Assembly: GCA_036362985.1 (NCBI GenBank)
Contig: JAYGXS010000006.1
Location: forward strand, 17,042,289-17,106,288
Direction of reading: 5' to 3'
Origin: Ligula intestinalis
Taxonomy: Eukaryota; Platyhelminthes; Cestoda; Diphyllobothriidea; Diphyllobothriidae
DNA: 64,000 nucleotides
In this document: positions 43,600-54,290 of the stretch, piece after piece
How the letters are laid out: each line of letters begins with the position of its first letter
How positions within the stretch are numbered: position 1 is the first letter of the stretch
The notes under the pieces: generated by a model
What the model saw: the letters and a program-made list of their open reading frames with translations, nothing else
Databases searched by the model: none
Told to the model about the DNA's origin: nothing
Position numbers and translations under genes: made by a program

Positions 43600-43970
43600 T
43601 TAGTCAGTGGTATGATCTAGTTTCCAGTATCCCGTGTACGGTAACAATCGACCGAGGAGTCCAGTTCAAATATGCGCTTTTCCACATGTTCTTTCACTTA
43701 CTCGGCTGCATGCGCGCTTGCCCGATTGCATACCATCCAGCTTCTAACGGCACGGTTGAGGATTTCCACCACAAGGTAAAGGACCAAGCCAATTGGCCTG
43801 CCAGCCTGTCATTTGCGCTCGTATGCATTCGTTCGACAATAAATTCTAATCAGAATTACACTGCGGCAAAACCCTCCGATTGCCAGGCTAGGTGGTCATA
43901 TGAGGCTCTCGTAGTGCTAATGAGACTCTTGACAATTTGGTTCATCGCTTACAGCACTTCATGCACTCAG
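43600..43970 (+). pseudogene. Ty3/Gypsy integrase fragment
   Basis: Two frames give VTIDRGVQFKYALFH (the second aspartate block of the DDE core) and then LGCMRACPIAYHPASNGTVE with DFHHKVKDQ, NWPASLSFALVCIRS and NYTAAKPSDC. AYHPxSNGxVExFH around the catalytic glutamate is diagnostic for Gypsy integrases. Frameshifts occur and no LTR or other Pol domain lies nearby. Confidence 0.8.
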
Positions 43971-45719
43971 TTTTCCGGTTATGCCTCCAACTCCACTAAC
44001 CGAGTCTTATCTTGAAAACAGCTCGGCTAACTGCAACCATGCATTTAGTTCAGTATATTTAGGGTAGTAGGCAATGCCTTTGAAAACCCTATTGAAAGCA
44101 CTATGCATGAAAAATCCAAAATAAAATATGTCACTATAAACAGTGAGTAACATATAAACTTCTACAAATTTTAACGTGTTCGTGTGAGCAGTCAGAGTAG
44201 TCTCTTGTGTACATAATATATCCAACCTAAAATTTGTTACTGTAAAATATTAAGTAGCATATACAAAGGTAAAGTTTTATCGATAGGTATTTCCGGGGCC
44301 GTGTGCGCAAGCAGCACATTAAGCACAGTTCCGCGTACTCCCACATATTACCAAGACATGCCAGATCATTCCCATTGACAAAGAGGGCGCGTTCAGTGTC
44401 GATCGGGTCCTATCAACAACTCACTTTATTGAGGGTAACAGGCACGAGCCTTGAGCACCCATATATACCGTAAAATTAACTGTTATGCACAGATTATAGA
44501 ATTCAAATAATACCACGGAATATGAGAACTTAAGTATGAGTGTCAGTGGATTGGTTTAACCACTCATCGCTCTGGCACATTTTCGAACATTAATATGTCA
44601 ATATTAATTTTAGAGCGGAGAAGATCCCATTATGTAAGCTCTCCAACAGAAAAGGAGAACATGCGCAAGGCCAGCCTTGCCTGGTGAATGCCCTTTCATT
44701 ACAAACTAAGTGCTATCATGAAAATAAGATAAAATAAAAAATATTTCATTCTAACAACGAACTCTTATAAAATAATTAGCTGGGCAGTAAAAAACTCCTA
44801 CATCGGTGGATGAAATCAGGGAGCCACCGATTGCCAAAAAAATGTAGGAGAAAAAAACTGCCTTAAGAGGCAGCATGGTTGTTAGATGAGATCCTATTGT
44901 TGAGTGCTTGGGACGCTTATTGTCATGGGAAAAAAAATATAGCGGAGAGGGTGACCGTGAAGTTTTTTTTGCCAAAATCACGAGACAATCCAATCAATTC
45001 AAAACTTAATTAATCGGCGGGGTGTTTTTGCTACATTTACCTAAATTAGGGTTCACTGTTGCCTTTTACGGTAGATTCTTCTCGGATTTCAAGACGTCTT
45101 TTAAGGATAATCATTATCCGTTTGTACTTCATGATAGTTAAAATATTCAAGTTACTGAGAACTAACCGTCACTTGAGCCCGACTGGATACAACTTTAATT
45201 TCTGCTCTCCAACGTGGACTTTTTGTATTCTGATACCATTTCGCCAGTCCCGTTTTGGATATTATCGCTTCAATTGTATGTGCAAAAGTACTTTCTGCAA
45301 CTCGTGAAATTTGTTATTGTGTCGTACGTTATCAGAAGATGGAATCAAATTGGAATTTGTTTTGCATGTCATTGAACTGAATTCGCAGCCTACAACCAAA
45401 GCAAGTGAAAACAGCCTGAAAATAAGCACCAGTGTCAAGATCAGCAGTTATGAAGGAACTCGAAGATCCACAAAGGGCTGAGTCGTTCCTGAATATCCTG
45501 CATATTGTTTATACATATTTGAAAGTGCTTATAAGTAATTAAGCGTATTATTTACTCAGTCTGCTAGAAAAATTTGAAATACTTTACACAACGTCAGAAG
45601 ATTTTCATTACTTTGAATATCATTCAACATACAACGTCACATTCGCAAAGGAAAGTATAACTTTTTGAATTTAGTCGTTTCGTTTGCAAATGGAAGTGCA
45701 AAATATTACCCTCGATAAT
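43971..45719. other. Unrecognised sequence with one inverted LINE 3' stub
   Basis: Near 44418-44450 the plus strand reads AACTCACTTTATTGAGGG, the reverse complement of the CCCTTAATAAAGTGACTT end of the CR1-like LINEs. The open frames at 44007-44225, 44751-44993 and 45059-45307 have no recognised motif. Confidence 0.45.
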
Positions 45720-45739
45720 TCTAAAAAACTGTCAGCGGG

Positions 45740-45810
45740 GCCAGAAATCGAACCACGGACACCTCGGGTTGAAGTCGAATGGCTAGCCGTTGGAACTATA
45801 GAAGCATAAA
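45740..45810 (-). repeat. tRNA-like segment antisense to a CR1-like LINE
   Basis: On the minus strand the sequence reads GGCTAGCCATTCGACTTCAA then CCCGAGGTGTCCGTGGTTCG and ATTTCTGGCC. GGTTCGATTTC fits an RNA polymerase III B box and the upstream part resembles tRNA D- and anticodon-arm sequence of common tRNA-derived SINEs. A related segment lies in the same place in the next LINE (50705-50790). Confidence 0.55.
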
Positions 45811-46930
45811 GCGATGAGGATCAAATTTGATTATCAAATACAAAAGAGCAGCCTCGAAATTTATTGAAAAGTCTCAGAAGTTTTAGGGGTGCAACTTATA
45901 AAAATGAGGCTTGCACATCATGCCTTACGCTTCTGCACAAATTTGCAGACCACGATAAGGAGCTCCATAATCTGAAAATGGAGATGGAGGAATTGAACAA
46001 ATCTCTTCACTTTCTCCTTAATAAGGACCATATAACGATACGTGAATTTGAGAGTAGCCAGCAGAGGAGAGTAATTGCAAAATCCCGGGGCGGAGCATCT
46101 ACTGAGGAAAGTGAATAGACACCGCCAACCCGGGCCGTTAAAACCGGTAGCTTCCACCTCAAATCCTCTCTATACTGCGCAAAACAACACAGTAACCAAA
46201 CAACACGCTCAAATCAGAGAAGGAGATTGTACAACTCCATTTTCTAGTGAAGTCGGTTCGGGCACAGACAACCAGCAAAAACAGGGAAGTGTGTATGCCA
46301 AGGCTGCATACAAATCACTGAGAAAAACACAAATATGCAAAGGGGCAGCACGAAGCCAGCTCTAAACAGTGCCATCCCAGCTTCAAAAAGAAGCCTTTCT
46401 CTGGTGATGGTAAGGAAAACAGAAAGTCACAAGCCATTGCTATGAATACCTCGGGGTCTTCCGATTGCAGTAGGGCTGAAAATATATCAAGATTTCCCTT
46501 AACCGCCAAAACTGCATCATTGTGCAAGGCCTACCTGAGACAAACGGAACTACTCCGAAGGGAAGGACGGATGCGGACGTCGAAAAGTTTTGGGACCTGC
46601 TAAAAGACATTCTCAGACAGCGAGAGGCAAAAGGAGTTTGCGGAGCTTTCAGGATAGACAAACAGGTTACTGAACAGTCGGAAACTGTCCGACGTCGACC
46701 TATTAAGAGAGTCATGGATAACAAAGAACAGGTAAACTGGTTCTGTCCCGGAAAACAGCCCTCTGCCACTCACGTAAGGCGGTGTTTTTTTTCAGCCAGA
46801 ATACTCTCCAGCGGAACGTCTAAAATGCCGAGAATTGGTGGCGGAACTACGTGGGAGAGAGAAAGCTGAAGAGAACAATCTGGCTATCGCCAGGGACCAA
46901 ATAATGCAAAAAACTAACTTTGTGCTGTGG
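45811..46930 (+). pseudogene. CR1-like LINE copy B, ORF1 remnant
   Basis: The frame at 45864 reads KNEACTSCLTLLHKFADHDK then ELHNLKMEMEELNKSLHFLL, a coiled-coil segment, equivalent to FTLLNKFTNLEKVVNSLRVE in copy C. Farther on, after several breaks, FFQPEYSPAERLKCRELVAE and ENNLAIARDQI (46790-46910) match FFQRDFYPAEREK and ENNLRILNGEIV in copy C. The order coiled coil, basic linker, then an RRM/CTD-like FF-Q-ER-EL-R-EN pattern is as expected for ORF1 proteins of CR1-like elements, which bind RNA. Confidence 0.65.
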
Positions 46931-46989
46931 AAGCAGTCAATCCTGATGATGGCTGCGGTTCAGTAGTACTAGCAAACTCGCGCCCAAAC

Positions 46990-47705
46990 GCATTAGATAC
47001 TGCGGAGTCTCGCCGGCTAAAATTTCTGTATGCTAACGCGCAGAGTTTATTCTCGAAGTTTGACGAACTTCAAAATATAGGTAGCCGATGGGTCCCCTGA
47101 TGTTATGGCAATAACAGAAACCCGGCTGTCACAGAGCATCATTGATTCAGATGTGGCGCTATGTGGATACCAACTATTTAGACGAGACTGAGTGAAATGC
47201 CAGGGTGGAGGAGTTGCTATGTAGTTAAAGAACGAATGGAGGCTATTTGGCTGAAAGTTAAGGCACGGGGTTCGCAGCCCCTGAAATCTGTGACCGTCTA
47301 CTGACCACCGCGGACAAACACTGATACAGATGCGTGTTAACTGGTGTGCATAAAGGAGATAGGAAGTCGACCTGATGTTGTACTCATGGGTGACTTCAAT
47401 GCGCTCAGCATAAGTTGGAACGATTTGCGGGCACGTGGAGGGCAACAGGCTAGTTGTTTAGACCTAGTCTTCACCAAGCATCCTGACAGTATAGATGAGG
47501 TGTGCTGCCTACCTCCACTAGGTCGAAGTGATCACGCTGTACTTTCGTGGGATTATGGTCTTACTTCGTTACCGTCTGCATTAGACGAACCAAGGCCGAA
47601 TATATGGCGAGATGACTTCTCTCAAATGAGAGTAGAGGCATCACAAATAGATTGGGGTCTTCTTATCTCCGGGGATGTCCCTGAGGACTGGAATACCTTT
47701 TAGGA
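46990..47705 (+). pseudogene. CR1-like LINE copy B, endonuclease
   Basis: LKFLYANAQSLFSKFDEL begins the APE-type endonuclease near 47015. After frameshifts the frame from 47344 is open and reads VVLMGDFNALSISWNDL, ASCLDLVFTKHPDSIDEV and PLGRSDHAVLSWDY, with the catalytic GDFN and SDH motifs present. A stop follows at 47701-47703. Confidence 0.75.
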
Positions 47706-49835
47706 GTGGTTGTTGCATCTAATACGCAGTCTTTGTCCACTTTCAGTACCCAAGGTATCTGGCCAACCTCCATGGCTGTAAAGATATATCAAAAGAGAGA
47801 TCAATAAAAAGGATAGCTTTGGAAGAAATTTTGCAACACAAGCCGCAACGAAGATTTTGAACAGTACAAAATCCAGCGGAACAAGGTAAAATGGTTTTCA
47901 AAGCATGACAGGACTTTGAGAGCGATTAAATTTGTCGGGCTGTCGATAATCCAACGTTACTACACAAATATTTACGGAAAAGCACACGCAACAGAAACCC
48001 GATTCCTGTTATGCAAAATGATGATGGTCTCGAAATCTCCGACTGTAAAAACAAAGCAGAACATTTTGCCGAGTTCTTTCAGTCGGTTTTCACCATAGGA
48101 CCTCCCTTCGTCGCAACTGTTGACGAGGTCGTGGGAGCACCAAATATTGAAGATATTTTATTTGGAGAAAAGACGATTTTCCAAGAAATAAAAAGCTTGA
48201 AGGAATGTAAATCTCCGGGTCCAGATGGATTTCCTGCCAAATTGCTCAAGGAACTTGCTAAAGAGCTAGCTAAACCGCTTTCAATGATGTGCGAGAAGTC
48301 GTTTGCTACTGGAATACTTCCTCCGGACTGGAAATTAGCGCAAATTACATCGCTTTAGAAAAGTGATAGTCGTGCATCTGCAAACGACTACAGACCCGTG
48401 AGTCTGACCTCTATATGCTGCAAAGTAATGGAGTAGATAATCAAGAATAAATTGATGATATATCGTGAAACTCACAATATTGTATCGAATGCGCAATTTG
48501 GATTTCGTATGGGTAGGTCCTGTCTAACAAACTTGCTTTACATGATGCAAAGCTGGACAAAGGCGATTGATGCAAAAGAAACCGTACATACAGCTAACAT
48601 TAATTTCCGGAAGGCCTTCAACAGTGTTCCACACCAACGTATCTTGCATAAGTTGAGACTGATGGGTATCAGAGGAAGACTCTTTACGTGGATTGAAAAT
48701 TTTCGATCTGGTTTTTTTGTAAACGGTGTCTGTAGAATAAAAACAATCAAGGCCGACAGTCATCGAGAGCGGAGTCCCTCAAGGTTCAGTACTCAGACCC
48801 ACCCTCTTTCTCTTGTTCGTTAATGATTGTGTACTGGAATTTGACTGCGAGTGTGCCATGTTTGCAGATGATGTAAAAATATGGAAGGTCATCAAACGTG
48901 CTGCCGATGAAAATAACATCCAGGAAAATCTTTGTCGATCAAACGATTGGTCGCAGAGATGGCTGTTGCCCTTCGATTCGAACAAGTGCACTCTGCTGTG
49001 CCTGATAAATCGAAATTCAGTCCCTGATGCGCGACCGTACCATTTGAACGGAATCCCTCTCCAAGAAGCAGAAATACAGAAGGATCTCGGCATCTAGATG
49101 ACAGACAACCTCAAACCTTCTACACAATGTTGTAAGGCGGCTAAAACTGCAACTTCAATGTTGTACGCCATCAAGCGGGCATTCACGGTTTTTAATGCAG
49201 ACTGTTTCTCGAAAATCTTCGGAACCTTCATAAGGCCACATCTTAAATACGCAATTCAAGCCTGGTGACCGTGGATGTGGCAAGATTATAACGTACTTGA
49301 GAGGGTGCAATGCCGGGCAACAAAATTAGCAAGAGGCTAAGGTTCACCTAAGGTCCGCCTAAATAACCGTAATCTCTATTTTTTGAGTTATAGGCAGTTA
49401 CGCAGAGATTTGATACAAACCTTCCGTATCGTGCGTGGATAGGACTGCGCCCTCATATGTGACGACTTTTTCCAACTAGTCACTAAGTCTAATCTCCGGG
49501 GGCATCCCTTCAAACTGTATGTGCCCCAAGGACGATTGGATGTAAGGAAGAATTTTTTTTCTCTAATCGGGTCGTGGACCCATGGAATAACCTTCCCGAG
49601 GCGATTGTTAGGTCCCAATCTGTGTAACATTCAAAAACCGACTTGATATCTACATGCTACAAAACAACGTGAATTATGTGACAAATTAACCTGAAAACAC
49701 CACTGCACCATGTGACGGTCAATATTTTCCTGACTGAAATCTTCTTAACATTGTTTATAATTCTTGAGATTTTGATGTGGCAAATAGGGAGTTCAAATGT
49801 GCAAGCCTATTTTCCCTGCAAATATACTGACTGAC
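47706..49835 (+). pseudogene. CR1-like LINE copy B, reverse transcriptase and 3' end
   Basis: Readable parts are NDDGLEISDCKNKAEHFAEF, ECKSPGPDGFPAKLLKE, GILPPDWKLAQITSL (stop), NDYRPVSLTSICCKVME, AQFGFRMGRSCLTNLL, NINFRKAFNSVPHQRI, an intact FADD at 48861-48872 and KDLGI at 49080-49095 before a stop. The C-terminal region (AIQAW, LERVQCRATKLARG, LRRDLIQTFRIVRG) runs to about 49690. The motif A aspartate appears replaced by asparagine (NINFRKAF where DFxKAF is usual). The 3' UTR ends in ACTGACTGACTAACTTA. It is related to copies A and C but is a separate subfamily by its 3' end, shared with copy D. Confidence 0.8.
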
Positions 49836-50217
49836 TAACTTAATCTCACGTTATTTTGTTCACATTTTCCATTTCCCTGTAATTATCCTGTAATTATCAG
49901 CACGCGCTTCGAATTGCGGTTTAAATTTCTCGTCCTTCGTGGGAAATGTTATTTGCGGGATTTCGGTTTACCTAACCCTCTGGCGGACTTTCATTGCTAG
50001 CTATTGGATTCACTTTCGCAATAACTCCAACCTCAGAAGACACGACAGGACATTAGTCAAAACAAGCATCATCTCCGTCACTGCCTTCTGTCAACAATTC
50101 TCCCGGATTCAGCTCTCTACAAACGACTGAGTCGTTTCAATAACCTTTTTCATACACTTGAACGCTTAATACATATTGCATGAGCTTTAATATCGTTTAT
50201 CGTCAGTGTGATCTATT
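49836..50217. other. Spacer between two LINEs
   Basis: No gene or known repeat is seen. The open frame 49939-50130 has no recognisable feature. Confidence 0.4.
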
Positions 50218-51955
50218 ATGGGCGACAAAAATAAACGTGTAGATCAGCTTGTTAAAGCCGCGGCGCAAGAGGCACTCGAACTCAAAACCTGAAGTTAGCC
50301 GGTATCAGTCGTTACCACCACACAATCGGGGTCGACTGTAGATTCTAATTACATTTGGTTTAAAACCCCTAGTCGTAATTTCGAGAGCAGAAGTCGCAAG
50401 ATTGATGCGACGAAATCAGCCCCAGCTAAAAGGGCTAAAAGTCTCTCGAGTTCAGTAGACTCAATTTACGAACACCAAGTTGAGCGTCTAATCAACTCCA
50501 CCACGAAGACACAGGATGACAGTAATCAAAATCGGTTATTAACAGTCAAAAAGCAATCCACTTTACTATTTTATTCATTAACGGTCTGCTGTGAAAAGAT
50601 GGTGACAGAAACAATTAAAACTATGTGCGATAGAGCTCTGGAAGACGGGAAGGAATGTTCGCCAGTACCTGCATTCGAAATCCCAACATCATCGCAACAA
50701 GGAAAAAAAGTCACGCCACTGCCCGTATTCGAACCCTGGACCCCTCGCGAAGAAGTCGAGCACCTACCTCTCTTCGCCATCATTGCGCTGATAATTTTCA
50801 AACTCCGCTACTAACTACAGAAACTCGATCTAGAAGTTCTTTGATATCTCCTCCTGCCATGCGAACTAAAAGTCGTAAAAGTTTAAGGGATGAAACTCAT
50901 GAAGATGGAGCCTCCGCATCATACTTTACCCTTTTGAACAAATTTACAAACCTTGAGAAGGTTGTTAACAGTCTTAGAGTGGAGATGGAGGAGCTGAAAA
51001 ATGTTTCTCTATTTTTCGCTCGTGAGGAGAAACTGGCGATGCGTGAACTTTAGCTAGGAAACCTAACGTACGGAGAAGCAAAATCCCTCGCCGAAGTGTC
51101 GACGCACAAAAATGATCCGGCAGCCAGGGTGCTTGACGGAGTTGGTAGTCTGCCATGGACAGAGGAAACGGTCAACCCACTGGCTTCTAAGAGAACAAAG
51201 AAGCGCTCTCGGACTCCCAAAAAAGGCCAACCAAGCCCAAGTGCTAATATAAGTTGGCGGAGCCTGAGCACGAGCCAAATAAAAAGGGCACCTTCGCAGG
51301 CCAAAACGAACAGGAGCGCTGAACCTCGAAGCGAATCTGTCCTAACAAACCCTAGAGAAACAGAAGGGGACGACAGTCGTAAGGTGACTACCACTCGCAT
51401 ACACTGCATAGTCATAGAAAGCAGGACAGAAGGTACTTCCAATACCCCAAAATCAAGATAAGAAAAGGACAGGAAGTTATTTAAAGACTATTTGAAATTC
51501 CTCCTAAAGGGTAAGGAGAAAGTCGAAGTTCTAAAAGCATTCCGAAAGGGCCGTATAACAGAATCAAAAGCTAAACAACGTCAACCAAGACCGTTGAAGG
51601 TTGTTCTGAAGAGTGAGGCTGAGGTCCAGCTATTGTTAAGCAGGAAACCAATACTCAGATACTCACACCCGATGGTTTTTTTTCAGCGGGATTTTTACCC
51701 CGCGGAGCGGGAGAAATAGAGATTGCTAAAAGTAGAACTCCACAGGAGATGCGAACTCGGCGAGAACAATCTTCGAATTCTGAACGGGGAGATCGTCCAT
51801 GTCCCGAAGTCACTTATCTGGAGAAAGACGATAATACTAACAGCCTAGTCGGGATCGACAACAGTCCGTTTCCATCAGCACCGACAGCTCCCTGCATGCA
51901 ATCTCATGTAAGAGGCAACCACCTGCATAAAGTAGTGACTAAGTCTTAATTGAGC
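50218..51955 (+). pseudogene. CR1-like LINE copy C, ORF1 region
   Basis: A start at 50218 gives MGDKNKRVDQLVKAAAQEAL before a stop. From 50859 the reading is MRTKSRKSLRDETHEDGASA then FTLLNKFTNLEKVVNSLRVE (coiled coil), followed in another frame by a basic, serine-rich linker (51096-51460) and, at 51492-51719, KGKEKVEVLKAFRKGRITES, RPLKVVLKSEAEVQLLLSRK and FFQRDFYPAERE, then KVELHRRCELGENNLRI. This is the ORF1 pattern of CR1-like elements. It needs two or three frame changes to read through. Confidence 0.7.
50705..50790 (-). repeat. tRNA-like segment antisense to LINE copy C
   Basis: On the minus strand GCTCGACTTCTTCGCGAGG then GGTCCAGGGTTCGAATACGG contains a B box (GGTTCGAAT) and parallels 45740-45810. 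Both lie 80 to 150 bases ahead of the coiled-coil part of ORF1 in antisense orientation. Confidence 0.55.
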
Positions 51956-53356
51956 TTTCTTTACACTAATGCCCAAAGTCTTCCCTCAAAAATTGATGAA
52001 CTCAAGGCAGTACTTTCGGAGCGGAAACATGGCTAAAAACAGAAATCGGAGATTCGGAGATTTCGATTCCAGCATACCAGCTTTTCCGCAAAGACCGCCG
52101 AATCCGACAAGGAGGGGGGGTTGTCGTGTATGTCAGAACCGAAATCTCTGTTTGTAGAAAGAGAACACACTGTAGCCCTGAAGTATGAGTCCGTCTGGTT
52201 AAAGATAAAGAAGGCGAATTCACAGAACCTTGAATTCCTGGCCGTTTACCGGCCACCAAACATTTTGAGTGGAGCCGACGACTCACTCCTTGGCCTGGTG
52301 AAAGAAGCTGCTAGCCACCAGGAGGCTCTCATCATTGGTGACTTCAACGCCCTTGCAATTGAATGGAACAACCTGACAGTGGAGACGGCGTCAACTTCCT
52401 TCAGTTCCAAATTAATATATCTCACGCTTGACCTATCTCTAGTTCAGAACGTTTAGGGCATAACCAGATTTCGAGAAAACCAGCGGGCTACTTGTTTGGA
52501 TCTCATTTTCACGAAGGATTCATCCTACGTAGATGAAATGCATTCAAGTGCTCCGCTCGGTAAGAGTGACCATACGACTCTAATGTGGGATTACTCACTC
52601 TATACTCAACGGCTGAGAAAAACGAAGGACCAGCCAAACATATGGAAGGCAGATCTCAATTCAACGAAGAATGCACTATCGTCCGTGAATTGGGACTGCC
52701 TGCTCAAGGGGGATCCGGGGGAGGATTGGAGATCACTCAAGAGGGTTGCATTAGATCTAATAAAGCGCTTTTGTCCAGTGAAGGTACACAAGACGACTAG
52801 TCGTCCTGCCTGGTTGACGAGAGACCTTAACAGGCAACTGAAGAAGAAGAATAGGAAATGGAAGTTATTCAGGAAAACTGGGTCGCCGGTTCACCTCGAG
52901 AAATTCCGATGCCAAAGAAATGCAGTAAAAAAATCAATTCGCCAGGCCAGGAAAATCTATGAATCAAGAATCCTCCAACAGGCCAAAGAAAAGCCCAAAA
53001 TTCTATTCCGCTATATTAACAGTAGATTAAAAAACAAGGATCCTGTCGCAGTACTTAAGAATGATGATGGCGGAGAAGTCGTTGAGAAGGACGGAAAGCC
53101 GAGTACTGTTGCCGGTTCTTTGCCTCGGTATTCAGTAGGGAAACCGAGCTTCATTTTGATAATGCCAACAGTGCTGTCGCAAACGCCGGTCCAGCACTTC
53201 ATTCTCTACTATTTCCAACATCTGTAGTTGAGAGGGAGCTGCAGAGCCTCAAAGAAGCAAAGTCATCCGGTCCAGACAATATACCAACCAAGTTCTTGAA
53301 AGAATTTTCAAGCGAACTCTCAGAGCCCCTAGAACATATCTTTTGTTCTTCACTTG
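51956..53356 (+). pseudogene. CR1-like LINE copy C, endonuclease and start of RT
   Basis: The endonuclease begins near 51953 (LSFLYTNAQSLPSKIDELKA). It continues in other frames with ESVWLKIKKAN, AVYRPPNILSG, LIIGDFNALAIEWNNL and, in the frame at 52496, LDLIFTKDSSYVDEM and PLGKSDHTTLMWDYSL. The same frame stays open for 243 codons through a basic linker (NRQLKKKNRKWKLFRKTG). The RT fingers start at 53225 with VVERELQSLKEAKSSGPDNI and PTKFLKEFSSELSEPL, then the sequence jumps to the C-terminal domain. Key endonuclease residues (GDFN, SDH) are present. Confidence 0.8.
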
Positions 53357-54101
53357 TCAGTGTGTAAAGGCAGCTAAACGCGCGGCACAGGTGCTGTTTT
53401 CGATTAGGCGGGGATTCATCAACATTGACAAGGAGCTGTTCAGGAAAACCTGCGGAGCGTTTGTTCAGTCCAACTTGGAGTATGCTGTCCAGGCCTGGCG
53501 TCTGTGGTTCAAGAAGGATTACCTGCACTTGGAACGAATGCAGGCGAGGGCTACGAAGATGGTCAAGAATCTTGGTCATCTGCCTTATGAAGACAGACTG
53601 ACCGAACTTGATATTTTCCCTCTCAATTATAGGCAACTCCGCGGGGACCTCATACAAACCTACCGTATTGTTAGAGGCCAAGACTGCGCCCTAGAATTTG
53701 ACGATTTCTTCGAATTGGCTCGGACTGACCGTCTGCGAGGTCATCTTTTTAAACTACAGAGGAAACCGGCCCGTATCGACGTTCGACGAAACGCCTTCTC
53801 TCAGAGGGTCAGTGGAGCGTGGAACGGACTCCCAGAAGATGTGGTCGTCTCAGATACTGTTGACATTTTTCAACACAAACTTGATTCTCATTTGCTGAGA
53901 AACTGTGGCAGATATAATCAACAAATTGTCAGTAGCAGCACCTTGCAACTGGCTCACACTTATCGTTGATGTTAAGCCTACATTTGTACATTTGTATTAT
54001 GTACTATTGTCACGGTGGACGCATCATGCGATTTTGTTTATGAATAGGGAGCTCAAGGGCGAAAGCCTTCTTCCCTTAATAAAGTGACTTAAAGTGACTT
54101 A
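53357..54101 (+). pseudogene. CR1-like LINE copy C, RT C-terminal domain and 3' end
   Basis: After the junction near 53357 the frame reads CVKAAKRAAQVLFSIRRGF and is open to 53969, giving the same C-terminal domain as copy A at about 95 percent identity by eye. It ends LAHTYR, stop. The whole RT palm, including the FADD or YADD motif, is missing between this part and the fingers, and the frame changes across the junction. The 3' UTR ends in AATAAAGTGACTTAAAGTGA and CTTAA. This is the reference that shows the target site of the Penelope insertion in copy A. Confidence 0.85.
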
Positions 54102-54247
54102 AATTTGCTATCGAGCAGTCAATTTTGCCTATTCTTATGGATCCTTGCCAGTGGACCTCAGAAACACGTTCTAGAACAAGTCACAATATTCGTTCAAACT
54201 GCTTGAACAGATTAAGCACCAGTAGCAGTCGGTTGAATCTTCTCTGA

Positions 54248-54290
54248 AGTCACTTTATTGAGGGAAGAAGGCTTTCGTCCTTGTTTTTAC
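54248..54290 (-). repeat. Inverted LINE 3' end stub
   Basis: AAGTCACTTTATTGAGGGAA then GAAGGCTTTCGTCC is the reverse complement of the 3' end at 54050-54090. A more diverged stub lies at about 54822-54880 (TCACTTTATTGAAGG). Only the last bases of the LINE are present, so these are extreme 5' truncations or SINE tails. Confidence 0.6.
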
